64,000 bases of DNA from Saxidomus purpurata (lineage: Eukaryota > Mollusca > Bivalvia > Venerida > Veneridae): the NCBI GenBank assembly GCA_022818135.1, contig JAFMSR010000005.1, forward strand, positions 24,846,428 to 24,910,427, written 5' to 3'. Position 1 is the first letter of the stretch. Each line of letters starts with the position of its first letter. Shown here one piece after another: positions 36,426 through 49,029 of the stretch. The position numbers and the translations under genes are program-made. The notes under the pieces are model-generated. The model was not told where the DNA came from and ran no database searches. It saw nothing but the letters and a program-made list of their open reading frames with translations.

Positions 36426-38337
36426 AACATTTAGATTTCAATTTGTTGTAGGGAGGTACATTTTTTTGTATTCTACCTGTGTTGTGTGAATGAGTTGCGT
36501 TAAAGACAATACTAATAGGTTATTATTACATGTAGACAATCATAGATTTTATGTTCTAAAACTAAAATTATATATAAAAAAGTAATATAGCATGATGACG
36601 ATTTAACCAGTAAGGCGCTCATGTGGTTTAATTTATTTAAAATAGTTTAAAAGTATTTGTAACTTAAAACAACAATGTTTGTAAGAATCTGAGTTTGAAT
36701 TGGATATAGAGAAAGTCACTACATTAAACTGCAGTTTGTAAGGGACCATTTTTCAATTTGTTTTCATACAAAGTATTTTATTCTGTACAAATTAAGTAAT
36801 TAATAAGCGTTTTCTGCATTTCTGTTCAAATTTATATATACGTTAACGGACGTCTATAACAGAGTCTGAAGTTTCTATAATTACATGAAAACTATGTATT
36901 AAAGGCTGTGTCTTACGACTTGTAAGAAATAAGAAACAAAAACATGAAATCCCGACCTCCAGTATCTAGATACAAATCTCAATTTTCTTTGATACAAGCA
37001 TTTGGAAACACTGTTGTGAACTGTATATTCAATTGTGCCTTTATAATTAGCTACATATAGTTCTATCAGATATAGATTTACATTTAAGTCAATAATCATT
37101 CACTGCTTTCAACTTGTAATCCTGTTGTAATTTATAGGAAGCGGATAAAAACCACATGCGGATTGTACTGCACCTAGAAATCCTTCAAAAAGATTTAAAA
37201 TGCGCATGAGCTCTTTAAATAGTTGGAAATACACTAAACAATCAATGTATTGAAATACAACATACATGTATATAATCATAAAAAAGATTCGCTTTCTTGT
37301 TTTGTATTGAGCAAAAATGAATCAAATTAAGTCGTGTGAAATTGAATACGACAATATGTGTTTATCATTTTTAAAAACAATTTTAGATGTATAAAAACGT
37401 AATATCTAAAGTGAATCTGTACGTACAATGTATAATTTAGGTCTCACAGAATCTTGTTCATGAATCAAAGGGGTTTAAGAGAGTTGTTTTACAAGTGTTG
37501 GTCATGACCGAACGTCTTTAAATACACAGTCATTGTAATATTTTGATATAATATACAATGGTGTGAACTCAAACGTTTAACTCAAATGTACTTAAGAAGC
37601 ATAAGTCCGTTAATCGCTAAATATTATTAGTGGATGGCAACCTTTACTTGACACATTTCAATTTCTCTCAAATGATATTTCAGAAAATTTATAAAAATGT
37701 AAAATTGCAAATGAGAGTAAAGTTTTGCACACCAACATGTCTCTCTTTGGTCTTTCGTACAGATTTAAATCGATTTGAAAGTCTACATCTAAACTTTACA
37801 ATACTTTTTATGTCAAGGCTTTGTTGTTGTTTATGTGTTTTACGCCCGTTTAACAGTATTTTAATTAGTTTACAGGTGAGCAAGTTATGAACATTTAACC
37901 ATCGTTTCTGGGAAGAACCATTGCTAGAATTATATGCTCCTTAAAAGAAACTGCCAACGTTCCATATAGAGATAATGTAGGCATGCCCTTGATACGGGTA
38001 TTGACACAAGATCAATCTCGGGTTAATAAGGATACAACATGAAGATCAATACGATTATCACGACTACAGTAATTTTATACAACGACTACAGAAGCGGAAA
38101 TGATCAGATGTTTTACGTGTACTTATATCATTAATTTGAGCAATATCAAAGAAGCTATGAGAAATACCTCGAGATGAATGTTTGATAACATGCTTAATAT
38201 TCAAATTCAACAGTACGGAATTATATTTTGGTTAGACAAACTGCGATATCAAAAACATTTAGCAGTTAGGGGTCGTATTCTAGGAGCATTTTAGGCTTAT
38301 TTTCATATGTCACACGTTGTTGTAAATATTATTCTCT
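36426..38337. other. AT-rich non-coding stretch
   Basis: No recognised gene. The two opposed frames near 37630-37890 have no motif. Confidence 0.4.
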
Positions 38338-38339
38338 TA

Positions 38340-39611
38340 CGCGGAATGTTCAAATATGAATGCATCTAAGTCCTTGATAAATTGCAATGAACATTTTATT
38401 TTGTCACCTCGCAGTATTCACCTGAAACAGATATGCAAAGTTTCAGTCTTCTAATCCAATCCTTAAATGGATATTCATAGTATTTTCTAGGTATACTATG
38501 AAGACAGTGGAATATTGCAGAACCGAGGTGTTTGCGCTGGACAAATTTTCGACCAGAAAAGTATTTTTGGGCCATCGGAACAAAAAGAAATCACACGGGG
38601 CAAGGTCAGGCGAAAACGAAGGGTGAGGAAGCACAACAACATTTTCCTGCGTCAGAAAGTCTTGTACAACAGACGCCCTGTGCGATGACGCATTGTCATG
38701 TTGCAATCTGACATTGGCCAAACCAATTGCAGGACTTCGATTTTTGAAGTATTGCTTCAGTTTTCGAAGCACTTTAGTCTTGTTAATCTTCGCATTTACG
38801 GATTTGCCTTCAGGTACAGCAACCTGAATGACAGGACCCTGGTTTGTGAAAAATATAGCATACATTACCTTCTTGACACTTATGGTCCGCTTTGCAATGC
38901 ATGGTCTTTTGCCAGACTTTGTTGCCTATATTTTGTTCTGAATCTTTCGTTTGGGCTCAAAAAGTAAACCCATGTCTCGTCAACAGTGACGACATTTGTG
39001 AAAGACCATGCCTCGAAATTTGGAAACTGTTTAAGCAACATTATCGCGGTTTGCATGCGTGCCTTTTTCTGCTCATCTGTCAACAGATTGGGAATCCATC
39101 TATCACAGATCTTTCTTATTTGCTTTTTGCCTAGCGGTGTATCTTGCCTCAGTAGCAACTATTTCTTTCACTCTAGCAACAATCTTGGCAGACGTTGCTG
39201 TTTTCGGCCGACGGCCATGTGGTGCATATTCTGTTGAAACTAACCCACATTTAAATTTCTTAAACCAAGGAATAACTATCCAAAAGAACATTTCATTATG
39301 CCCATAAACAGAACATATTCTATCAAAAATGTCTTTACACCCTATGCCAAGAATACAACTGTTCTTGATATAGGTCCGTATTTCAACGGCGTACGCTGAC
39401 CTTCTTCCAACCATTTTTGTATTAGTATACACGAGTAGGTAATGTTTAGCGAGCGATAGACACAGCTAAAGTGAACGGGTTTTAATGGATGTGGTATCAA
39501 TGTAAAGCTAAGTTAACTTGTTTATCTACCCAATAATCTTGATTTCCTCCTGATTTTCGCATTATTGAGCGAGATAACGTTCTACATGCATTCATATTTG
39601 AACAATCCTCG
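38340..39611 (-). mobile_element. Mariner transposon, copy 1
   Basis: 1272-bp element flanked by TA (38338-38339 and 39612-39613). The left terminus CGCGGAATGTTCAAATATGA and the reverse complement of the right terminus CGAGGATTGTTCAAATATGA are near-identical TIRs continuing through ATGCAT for about 28 bp. The size and a transposase on the minus strand are typical of mariner elements, which move by cut-and-paste into TA. The coding region is broken. Confidence 0.92.
38443..39432 (-). pseudogene. Mariner transposase pseudogene, copy 1
   Basis: Minus-strand frames cover the whole transposase in pieces. The N-terminal DNA-binding region is at 39432-39103 (helix-turn-helix sequence, WFKKFKCG, GRRPKTATSAKIV). 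The middle is at 39158-38880 (WIPNLLTDEQKKAR and the first catalytic Asp in VTVDETWV). The C-terminal part is at 38865-38443 (second Asp in LQHDNASSHRA, third in SPDLAPCDFFLF). Counting residues between the second and third Asp gives 34, the D34D spacing of mariner. All three Asp codons survive, but at least two frame changes and a missing linker between N and middle parts mean no intact protein. Confidence 0.9.
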
Positions 39612-41628
39612 TAAAAGTCAAAGATTGTGTTTACTTACATGATCTTTATTTCGAAGATTGAATTACATTCTCTTTACATTTCTGACTTGTATTTCTATGG
39701 GTACATACATGTATATTTTGAAAAAAAAGGAAAATCGTTAGATAAAATGCATGACTTAGACTGCGTCTGCAATATTGACCAGTGGACAGAAGATGCAAAA
39801 GTATGAAAAACCTATATATTCATATCTTTTAATTTCAAATTTGATCAAATTTTATTTGAGTTGTTGATTCTAGTAAATGACATTACTTTATCGTTGTACA
39901 CTTTTTCCTTTATCATTTAATTGCGGAAAACCGGAAACTGTGAACGAGCAGCTATAAAGCAGTCCTTTACTTGTGAATTTCTCCTTTTTATCAAAACAAT
40001 ATAAAAAATGTTTGATTTCTATGTACTTTCACACGGTAAGTAGTATTACATGAACATGTCTGGCAAATTACTACATCGTTTCGGCCGTGCAGTTTATAAA
40101 TGCTTCTCTCGGGTTTCTTTCTATTTTCAAGTTTGTTGGTATATGAATAAAATATTAAAACATTACAGGTCGTTGTTTACATGCTCGATTTAGACCTACA
40201 TCTTACATTAATGTGATGACGACCCGTATCATACAAAACGATACGAGTTTTTTTTCTAACGTTTTCTCTTTATTTTAGGCCAGATAATTAAAGTTTAACC
40301 CCTATATACTGGTGTTTGACTCTTGGCCAGATACTCCTATTGTTTTCCTCATTGAGTTACATTGTAAATCTTGTCAAAAGGTGACCCTGTATCATACCCA
40401 CCTATAGAGTGTTGACCAATGAAATTGCTTTTTTCGAACAGATTAGTCTCTCAGACACCAGAAAACGCTGTTTTTATATGGGATTAACCAACCAAGCTTT
40501 TTACAATTTGGCAAGAGAGACAACCATCCCACTCAGTAAGGTGAGATTTAGGGGTCTAAACCGCATGTTTGGTTTTATTCATATGGCGATTTCAGTGTTA
40601 TCAATTATTATAACCAGTCCTAAAATATTCATTCGCGTGCAGAAGACATTGCATTTTATTTTTCAAATGAGTATTTTTAATTTGTAAACACAACCTTTTC
40701 TACCAATCAGGTAATGTCTCATTTAATCTTACGGTTTTCCCTGTACCTTTTCAGCCAATCCCTGAGCCGGACTGCAATAGGATCATCTGACCTCTTAGTT
40801 TATGCAATATTGTATTCACATCAATTTCGCTTATACTGTCGTAAACAGTACAGCACTTAGTACAGAAAACAAGATAACTGAGTCATTTTATCATAATTCG
40901 AAATTCTAAGATATGTACAATACCGGTGAAAGCAATAGCACGTGATGAATAGGACTCATTATATCACTTGTATACTCTCAATACAGATATACAATGTATG
41001 GCGTATGGTACAAGCATGTACATGTAAATGTATCTTGTTCAAGCAAATGAAATACAACCAAACAGCTAATGAAAAAGACCACGTGTAAGAGTCCAAACGG
41101 ATGTACATATATTAGGAAACCAGTCATTCTGAAAACGAACTTGGTAATTTAAGAAGAAATTGTGTCGCATTAAGAGACTGTTTCATTAAGGGACCACTTT
41201 TCAACTTCCCAAGGGCGTCTCTTAATACATGACATACTGCACACAATGTCTGTAAATGAAATAGATCTACATGATTGTACAACGTAAGTAATTTCTGATT
41301 ATTACAGGAAAGGAAGAACTATACACCAAAGTTTACAACTACCATTCATCTTCGAATTCGCTTTAAGTCTTGTTAATGAAAAGTGGCGTTATCCATATCT
41401 ACAAAGATTATACCCTCGGTTGCAACACACACATGTACGTTGCACCTTTCACATAACTCACACTCTCTCATTACTGCATCTGTCACCTACGTATCTTACA
41501 ATACGTGCAAATTACAAACCGAAATCCTTTGTTCCATGAAACATTAGCTTCTGTATTTCAAAAGCGATAAGTAAAGAACGTGCGAAAGAAGCACTAATTA
41601 GCGCTGTCAGCGATCATCCGATACTGTA

Positions 41629-42180
41629 TTGTCTTGGCAGATATACACTTCTTTAATTACGAACTTTCTATTTAAATTCAAATTTCGTTTTCGTCTCATC
41701 CCTGCACATGATTTATTGCTACAATTTGTCAATGTTTACTTTTGTAAAGAAAAAGACAAACATATGTGTAACAACCCATTAGTAATGATCATACTTTTTG
41801 CCCGTGATATTTTTTATAATAGAGGCTGTTTCTCAGGCGGACAGGCAGGTTTGACGTTACTTTTCACTGCAATCTGCAGGTTTAAAAATGCTCACAGGAA
41901 AAGAAAGGAATACACACTGACGTTTGCAACTAAGTATAACCATTTTGAAAGTAACTTAATTTTATCTAATTTAATGACAAATAGTATTAACCATAACTAC
42001 AAAATATACTATACAACTTTTAACGTACCATCTGCCTTTTTTTTTCTTTATCTAATAATCAGCCATTCCATTTTCTGCCAGCGAATCATTATATTTCGGT
42101 GTATAAACGCTACCATGTTTTGCATTTATGAAGACAATAGGATACATACAATGTACTTCCATTACATGGATTTCAAATGA
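41629..42180 (+). CDS. Unrecognised 183-codon open frame without an early ATG
   Basis: The frame stays open for about 183 codons, unusually long for this AT-rich window. It begins at TTG, and the first ATG lies about 45 codons in. The encoded sequence is rich in F, I, N, Y and K with hydrophobic runs near the end, and no family motif is visible. GTCTTGGCAG just upstream of codon 5 resembles a splice acceptor, so an exon is possible. Chance remains plausible. No function assigned. Confidence 0.2.
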   Translation: MSWQIYTSLITNFLFKFKFRFRLIPAHDLLLQFVNVYFCKEKDKHMCNNPLVMIILFARDIFYNRGCFSGGQAGLTLLFTAICRFKNAHRKRKEYTLTFATKYNHFESNLILSNLMTNSINHNYKIYYTTFNVPSAFFFLYLIISHSIFCQRIIIFRCINATMFCIYEDNRIHTMYFHYMDFK

Positions 42181-43899
42181 TCGAGTAGAACAAATTATGT
42201 AGCAGAGAATTTTAATTCAACGTTAAAACATCCGTAGACTTAACATGGATTATTGCCCTGATGCTCTTCCTAGCTTGGGAAATCTACTCTTAAAAATTTG
42301 TATCGCTCGATTATTCTGAAATTCATGTAACGGGAGTATATTTCAAATGACTTAATGAATGAAAATCATGACATAGTTCGTGTATCGATAGCTTAAAGTA
42401 AGCTAGTAGATATTGGTAGGGGTCATTGCGATGGCCGACTGATCTTAGGCTTTCGTACTTTGCATCACTAGGCGATGACGCTGTAACGTACAGGCTCAAA
42501 TCATGGCTTCTGTATTGTAATATTATTCATAAGTGTTCCATGAACCCTGAAATACTGCTACTCCAGCATACATGCATTAACTATAATGCCATAAAATACT
42601 CTAGCTCAAAGAAAGGTCGTCAATACTACTGTAAATCGTTCATGTTTTCAGATACCTACAAAACGTATGAAATGAGTACTACATTATATACTTCTTTTTG
42701 TAGCATTTAGCAATTTTTTATAATGCCTTCGAAAGTGAGCTTCAAATTTCTGTATGAGAGCTTCAAAACGCTTGTTTTTTGTATTCTGATGACCCCATAT
42801 TTTTGCTTAAAAAAATTTTTTAAAAAATCCCTGTTAAATGTGCATGTCACAATCATTAAGCGAAATTGACAAAAGCAGAAAGCAAGATATAAAGCTCCAT
42901 TTAATACGTGTTTCCTTGGTCACCTTTGTCTTGGGTACTTGACAACAAAGGGCTTTTGTAGAATAAAACAACAACACTATATCAATTTATAAAAAAACAT
43001 ATCGGGAAATGCTCGTTACGTTACGCAATCGTATTTTACGCTGACGTTTCGCATGTTTTTTATGCTTCGTAAAACTTTCAGTGACTCGAAAAGTAAGACG
43101 GTGATCCCTTTTTGTTTTAAAAGTCTTAAGAATCCATAACGTTTTTTAATCTCTTTAATTCACTAGACAGTTACTTGAATTTTTGTTCAGTAACAGTTAC
43201 TGTAGATCGTGATGAAGCGTGTGGTTATTGTTACTTAAGTAGTAACATAATACAGTGGGATGGAACACAAAGTTCCCTATTTTATTAAATGTGAAGGTTG
43301 CTTGAGAAAACATAAGCATTGACACGCAAGCTTATTGTTTCATATGCCTTATCGCTAAAACAACAAACTAACCACAATAGTATTCTTTTCCGTGTCATTT
43401 AATGCAGCACGTTTTGCGAATTCATGATGTTCCATTCCGTGTCATTGAGCACTTTGTGTTAATTCATAATAAATTATTGTGGGTGAATAAGGACAAATAT
43501 CTGATTTATAAGAGCTGTTTCTATTGGTCATTTAATAGACCAATCGGCGTTCGTCTTTGGTGTCCGATTTTCGCTTTGAATGAAACGAAGCTTCAAGCCA
43601 TACGTTTTTTTTTATTTTCGGAGATGTTTCTAGTTTTATGTATTTGTCATAGTAAAATCCTACCGCAATATTAACAAGCCGGCAAAAGATGATGCAGACC
43701 TTTTCCTGCCTATAATACTGAACTTAACACTTCATTAGATATCCTAGACTATTTAGATTCTCCACGTAGTTTGATGTTTATTTCAAATACCGAGTAGCCA
43801 CTTTATGTGTCTTACATTTTGCTACAAAATGTAACGAAAGTTGATGCACCAGCATGGTATTTTCTCACCTGTGAGATACATATTTCCGCGCATTTACCC

Positions 43900-43923
43900 A
43901 TGTGAGATAAACTTATCTCACAT
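43900..43923. repeat. 24-bp palindrome with GTGAGATAA motif
   Basis: ATGTGAGATAA and TTATCTCACAT are perfect inverted arms separated by two bases. More copies of the TCTCAC/GTGAGA motif lie within 80 bp (43863, 43871, 43931). Role unknown. Confidence 0.7.
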
Positions 43924-44197
43924 CGCTTATCTCACATCGCTGCCGGACTATTTTTACGTTGATTGTAAGCAGACATAAAAATCGAAAAATGACTGTAAAA
44001 TTGTTATTTTTGAAATAAACATAGGGTTGTTGGTATTCATTTTCTTAGTTAGATCATTTTCTATCCATCTATAGTAGTTTTGAAGTAAAATTCGAGAATA
44101 AAGTTGATTTTCATTTTTTTTCAACCCCATCCTGTATTTGCACTTATTCCTTCTTACTTTTGTAAAAATGCGATTTAAACGGTGAGAAAATAAATCT

Positions 44198-44333
44198 ACC
44201 ATGTCCATTGAGTTGTGGATAAGGAAATCCCACCCTCGGGTTGAGATACGTCCAAAAAACTCGGCAGAGCCTCGTTATTGGACGTATCTCAACCCTGGGG
44301 TAGGATTTCCTTATCAACGACTCATGACCATGT
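44198..44333. mobile_element. 136-bp foldback (hairpin) element
   Basis: The two halves are inverted copies. GATAAGGAAATCC and GGTTGAGATACGTCCAA on the left pair with TTGGACGTATCTCAACC and GGATTTCCTTATC on the right, with only small interruptions. Weaker pairing extends outwards to ACCATG and CATGTT. The loop is about 22 bases (AACTCGGCAGAGCCTCG). It fits a foldback-type MITE. No copies elsewhere in the window. Confidence 0.75.
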
Positions 44334-45444
44334 TAATTTCACTTTGTCTTATGGTAGCGCCTGCCAAAAAGCCAAACTAAAATCCGCCACGGAGTGCCCT
44401 CATCACAACAGATAAACAAAACCTTGCATTAGACAACCAATATTGAGTTAAGTTACATTTTAACGAGCTTAAAGGGCAGCGTGTGGAAAAGGCATATTCT
44501 TTCATAAATAGAAACTATTTAATCCGTGTATTAGTATGTCCTCAAGTGTAAAGAGATAATAACAAGTCGGATGAAATTAATATGAAAAGACTCCCAAAGA
44601 AGTGTATGCTAAGAGAAATTTGTGGTATTACAACTAAAGCAAATCCTAAAAGTACACGAATTAGCGTAAATTGAATGAGGACCTCTAAAGGCCATAAGCT
44701 GATGCGAGCGGTAGTAGAACGTTATATCTCCATAATCCGGTTACACAGTGTTCCTTGTTACAGGAAATGACAGAATCATTTGCTCAAAATCTGTTTTAGA
44801 AAATGATTATGGGTGATAGATTATATTTGGGTCCCAAAAATGTATTTAAAAAACTAAGCCGGAAGAGCTTAAAAAACCAATTAATATGTAAAAGTGCTAG
44901 TAGATATATCTCAAGAGGCGTGATCTAAGTGATTTAATTGGATTTACTTTATATATGCGATGTGTTCACGGTGAATTTACACTCAATCATCCACATTATT
45001 TAAATATACTGTCGATCAAACAAATTAAATGCCTCTGATTAACCAAAAAGGACTGTCTATATTGAAATGTTTTACACAGTTATGACAACAGCAACCATAA
45101 TGTCCATTGGTAAACTATCCCAAAGTCCCATTATCACTTTGAACTTGCTCTGATAGAATCACTTGTAGAATGATAATAGAACTGTATTCTGTTTACCCGA
45201 AGGTAACTTTGACATATGCTTTGTCTTTTGTGTTCATGTGGTTACTTCGTGAAAAAAGAGATTGCAGAAAGTGTGACATATTTTCTGCCATATCATTGAA
45301 ATACTGCGCAATATCTTTGATATGAACTTTTGATGTGAAAAGCAACGTTGATGTCGTTTGCAGAATAACAGTAAATTTTGCCGGGTTGATACTTTGGTGT
45401 TAGTTGCCACGTGACCTAGTTTTAACCAAGGCGATGCCCCAATT
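44334..45444. other. AT-rich stretch containing block Z copy 2
   Basis: No gene recognised. Confidence 0.4.
44505..44890. repeat. Diverged repeat block Z, copy 2
   Basis: Counterpart of 32000-32365, with identical internal spacing of two exact anchors (44762 and 44787). Confidence 0.5.
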
Positions 45445-45586
45445 GACTTCACTTCTTGGGCTGTGTTCCTCTAATTGTTAACAGGTTTTGTCCATTGGTG
45501 TGTTTGCTTTGTATGACTCAGGTGACCCATTTAAACTTGGTAGCTGAATGTGTACATTGCCTATTTGTGTGAATGTGTGTTGTGTG

Positions 45587-45631
<45 letters not shown>

Positions 45632-45720
45632 GGTGGTGTGCACTTCTGGGTGCTATGGGGCTCGTTTTGGGGAGGCTGCGTTTTTGGTATGTGGCATTCC
45701 CTGTTTGATTTTTTTTTTCT
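45445..45720 (+). repeat. Family D retroposon-like repeat, copy 2
   Basis: Contains CTGTGTTCCTCTAATTGTT, GTGTGTTTGCTTTGTATG, the (GT)n at 45588-45631 and the shared 3' end GTGGCATTCCCTGTTTGATT with a T run. Shorter at the 5' side than the copy at 24511. Confidence 0.65.
45588..45631 (+). repeat. (GT)22 microsatellite
   Basis: Long uninterrupted GT run inside family D copy 2. Confidence 0.95.
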
Positions 45721-46317
45721 AGTCACATAAGTGCTACAAGTAATTGTAACTTACAGTAAAGTGAAATTATTCTGGCTTGATGAGACAAGAACATCTGTAC
45801 CTGTTTTAACGGTACAGATATATGGTTTTTCTTTCATGTGTAAGTATTTTGATCGTGTAGTTAAAATACGTAAGACATGCTTCTTCTAAGATTAAGGCAT
45901 ATGCTATGAAATCAACAACACTTACAAAAATGTATATGATAACTATACCAAGATTTATTGCTACCTCCAAAATGATCACAGAAACAGGTCCGAGATTCAA
46001 GTAAAAATAACAAAATTAAATGATATGGGTCTTTTTGATAAGAAAACAATCTGAAAACCATTTGCTCTAAAATTTTGATTTGAATAAGATAATTATAGAA
46101 GTATTACTTGATTGGAAATAATATTATTTGTCAAATACAAATATTTATTCATTACCTCAAGTCAACTTTCGAAATGTCTCTTTTGTTCCATGTAATATTT
46201 ATCTGTACAAATTCTAATACAGTACTATATGCAGTCACTTAAATTTCTAGTACCCACATTAAAGTCCGAATTTAATAGCAAACGTTCAATAAACACTAAC
46301 AACTTTTACATGCAGGT
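45721..46317. other. AT-rich non-coding stretch
   Basis: Nothing recognised. Confidence 0.4.
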
Positions 46318-46858
46318 CCTTGCATGAAGCTCTACCAAAATTATTCAAATAATTCCATTCCATGCAGAAACCTGGTTGCTACGGCAACAAATAGGAAACA
46401 CTTTAAAAATCTTCTCTGAAACCACAAGGCCTAAAGCTTAGCTATTTGGCATGTAGCATCTACCAAAATTGTTCAAATTATGACCTCCGGATCAAAATTG
46501 ATTCCGCGCGGGTAGTCACTTAGTTTTGCATAGGCTTTATACAGGAAAAACTTTAAAAATCTTTTCCTCTGAAACCACAAGGCCGAGAGCTTAGCTATTT
46601 GGCATGTAGCATTAGCTAAGAGACCTATACCAAGATTGTTCAAATAATGACCCCGAATCAAAACTGACCCCGCATGGGGTCACTTAGTTTTACATAGGCT
46701 TAAATAGAAAAAACTTCACGGTCACTTGTTTTACAAAGACATGTAGGAGACATGATGTAGGAAAATTTATTTGGTATATAACATTGTCTAGTGATCTTCC
46801 ACCAGGCAAGTTGACTTGTACCAAGGTGAGCGATATAGGGCCATCCTGGCCCTCTTGT
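46318..46858 (-). mobile_element. Family B tandem-unit element, copy 4 (truncated)
   Basis: Minus-strand copy that begins inside the 3' region (CATGAAGCTCTACCAAAATT), lacks the 3' hairpin, and ends with GGCCATCCTGGCCCTCTTGT. It contains two to three units, one shortened. Truncated and diverged. Confidence 0.75.
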
Positions 46859-47030
46859 CTTTAATTTTTCAATTATTAAAACATGTCCCTGTAATTTAAT
46901 TCGGTTAATTTTTCACAATTATATGAATTTAAGCATCTTGCAACAAAATACACTTAAGGTATTAATCTTTCAGTAATGCATGCTAAGATGTTCAAGCTCA
47001 GGGTGTATGGTGATGTAATGTGGGAAATGA
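46859..47030. other. Short AT-rich spacer
   Basis: Nothing recognised. Confidence 0.4.
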
Positions 47031-47095
47031 CTCGTTTTGGGGAGGCTGCGTTTTTGGTACGTGGCATTCCCTGATTTATATTATTTTTGTTTTTA
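47031..47095 (+). repeat. Family D 3' end, short copy 3
   Basis: CTCGTTTTGGGGAGGCTGCG through TGGCATTCCCTGATTTATAT and ATTTTTGTTTTT. Strongly 5'-truncated but ends at the same point as the other copies. Confidence 0.7.
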
Positions 47096-48624
47096 TTAAC
47101 AAAGTGTTCCTGAAAAAGAAAAATGTACCTCAAATGAACATATTTATATTATTGAATTTAAAAAGTTTTGACTGCATATTAAGTCAGTCGACTTTATTTT
47201 GTCAATCTGGCTGGTCGGCGTTATATTTTTCTTATTGTTGACAAAGACTGCAAATATATTGTTCAACACGAGCGTAGGATTTAAACATTTTTGTTAGTAG
47301 TCTGATACCACATTTCTTATGTTCATGGCTGAACATCTCAAAGTAACTGATTCAAAATTTGTTACAAAACATGAAAACTACAAAAGCAAAGACAAACTCA
47401 TGTGACGCGCTTTTGGGAAATATTTGGTTATTTTATTATAAACAGACAAAATCTCTACTCCCGACAAACACTCGATGAGCGAAAACAGGACTCCTCCCTA
47501 GACACTTTCATGACTAATTTACTCGTAAATGATGTCACACACAACATATAGAGAAATCTTACATATTTCTAAAAAGAATTCATTTCTGAAAAGATAAATT
47601 AAAAAAAAAAAAAAAAAAAAAAATTTAATTACTAGCGATCAGCAAAAATCCTTAAGCAGTATGTCTCTGGATGCAAGAAACGACATATCTTTCCTCCAAC
47701 CAATGTGTCAAACAAATCCATTAGACTTATTTGAAAAGTAGTTTACATCCAAACTACATGTTTGTTCATGCACGGGAAGATAACGAGTCACATAATCAAC
47801 ATTGTAGAAAAACACCTGAAACCATAAATGGAGAACTTCGAATTGTGCGAGTCATTGTTTCTTGAAATTTTGATGATGTTGAATATGAAGCTAAGTATCC
47901 ATGAAGTCGTGCTTCTTTTCCATTTTGCTTTATGTAAGATTTTGCAAATCAATTTCCTCAGCTAGGAAACACCGGACTAAGCTTTATGGGATACAACAGT
48001 AATGTTGTAAAGCCTCTTGGCTGAAAAAAACAACAAAAAACAACACGCCAAGTCATTCATCAAAGACTTGCGCTTTGAATGTTGGATGAACAATTTAATA
48101 CTGCTTCATTTAAGTTGCACATGGAAATGCAATTACAGAATCGAATACAAAACAACTGAATCGAATACATAATGAGTCTGTACTGGAAATATTATAGATC
48201 AAAAGTTTTTTCTTGCCATTTGATACAAACATAATTCACTTTTTCATAGCCTCCATAACAATTTGGCTGATGCAGTGCAAAATGCATGCACTTTTCAGGT
48301 AAATAATATCATTCCGGTTTTAGACATCAATTCACAATTATCACCGATTTCCTTTCTATAAAGACGTCTTATTTGCATTATATAATTACATGTGAACCCT
48401 TTGTGTCTTTTTTGTACTGGTCGTATGATTGCATGCTAATTTTAAAGTGAAACCATATGTCTGTCAATCAGTCTTATTATTTTTTTATCTGTCTACATGT
48501 TTGTAGATCTGTCTGTTCCTTTATGTATATCTGCATGTCTGTCATCCATCCACCAATATCCACCCATTTGGCATCGTTTTTACATATTATCTATCTTAAA
48601 TAGTCTAGATAAATATATTTATAC
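47096..48624. other. AT-rich stretch
   Basis: No gene recognised. A 23-base A run lies at 47601-47623, possibly a decayed retroposon tail, but no body could be identified. Confidence 0.4.
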
Positions 48625-48973
48625 TTAAAGGGACATACCCTATAACTAATGTCAAACTAAATAACCTCCAAAAAATAAATAATAAAATGTTTGGAAGTAT
48701 TATAATTTATCTTGAAAGTTCCAGCTATGCATTCCCAGCCATTGTCGATAAAATCAGCGGTTTAAAATATACTGCAGTACCGTAAACCATTCAATTATCT
48801 ATGTAAAGTTGTTGTACAATTAATGGATGGATGCGATGTATTACAGAAAGCCTCTTTATTGTTTAATCTTTTGTGAAATGAGGCATTTTTCGCCATAGGT
48901 TCTTCTTTGAAATTGTATTTTTTCTCATTTTACGTTCATTGAATACATCATTTACGTTTCGAGAATATAATTA
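48625..48973 (-). mobile_element. Family C MITE, copy 4 (one end missing)
   Basis: Starts at TTAAAGGGACATACCCTATA, a well-preserved terminus, and runs to GTTTCGAGAATATAAT, where it stops before the expected other end. The mariner copy begins 57 bp downstream at 49030, but intervening unique sequence separates them. Confidence 0.8.
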
Positions 48974-49029
48974 TGCCATTGGTATTTTGGTCTTTTGAAA
49001 GTCATATGAATATCTGAATCTCATTGATA

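Larger units (their letters stand above)
39614..44197. other. Long AT-rich stretch
   Basis: About 4.6 kb with no recognised gene or complete element. Contains one long unexplained open frame (41629-42180), a near hairpin near 41169-41224 (ATTAAGAGAC arms) and the palindrome at 43900-43923. Confidence 0.4.

Noticed and set aside
38698..39307. Several plus-strand open frames over the mariner
   Set aside because: Shadow frames of the minus-strand transposase.
41169..41224. Hairpin with ATTAAGAGAC arms
   Set aside because: Arms of 10 bp in AT-rich DNA can occur by chance; no copies seen.
47601..47623. A23 run as a retroposon poly(A) tail
   Set aside because: No body or target duplication identifiable beside it.
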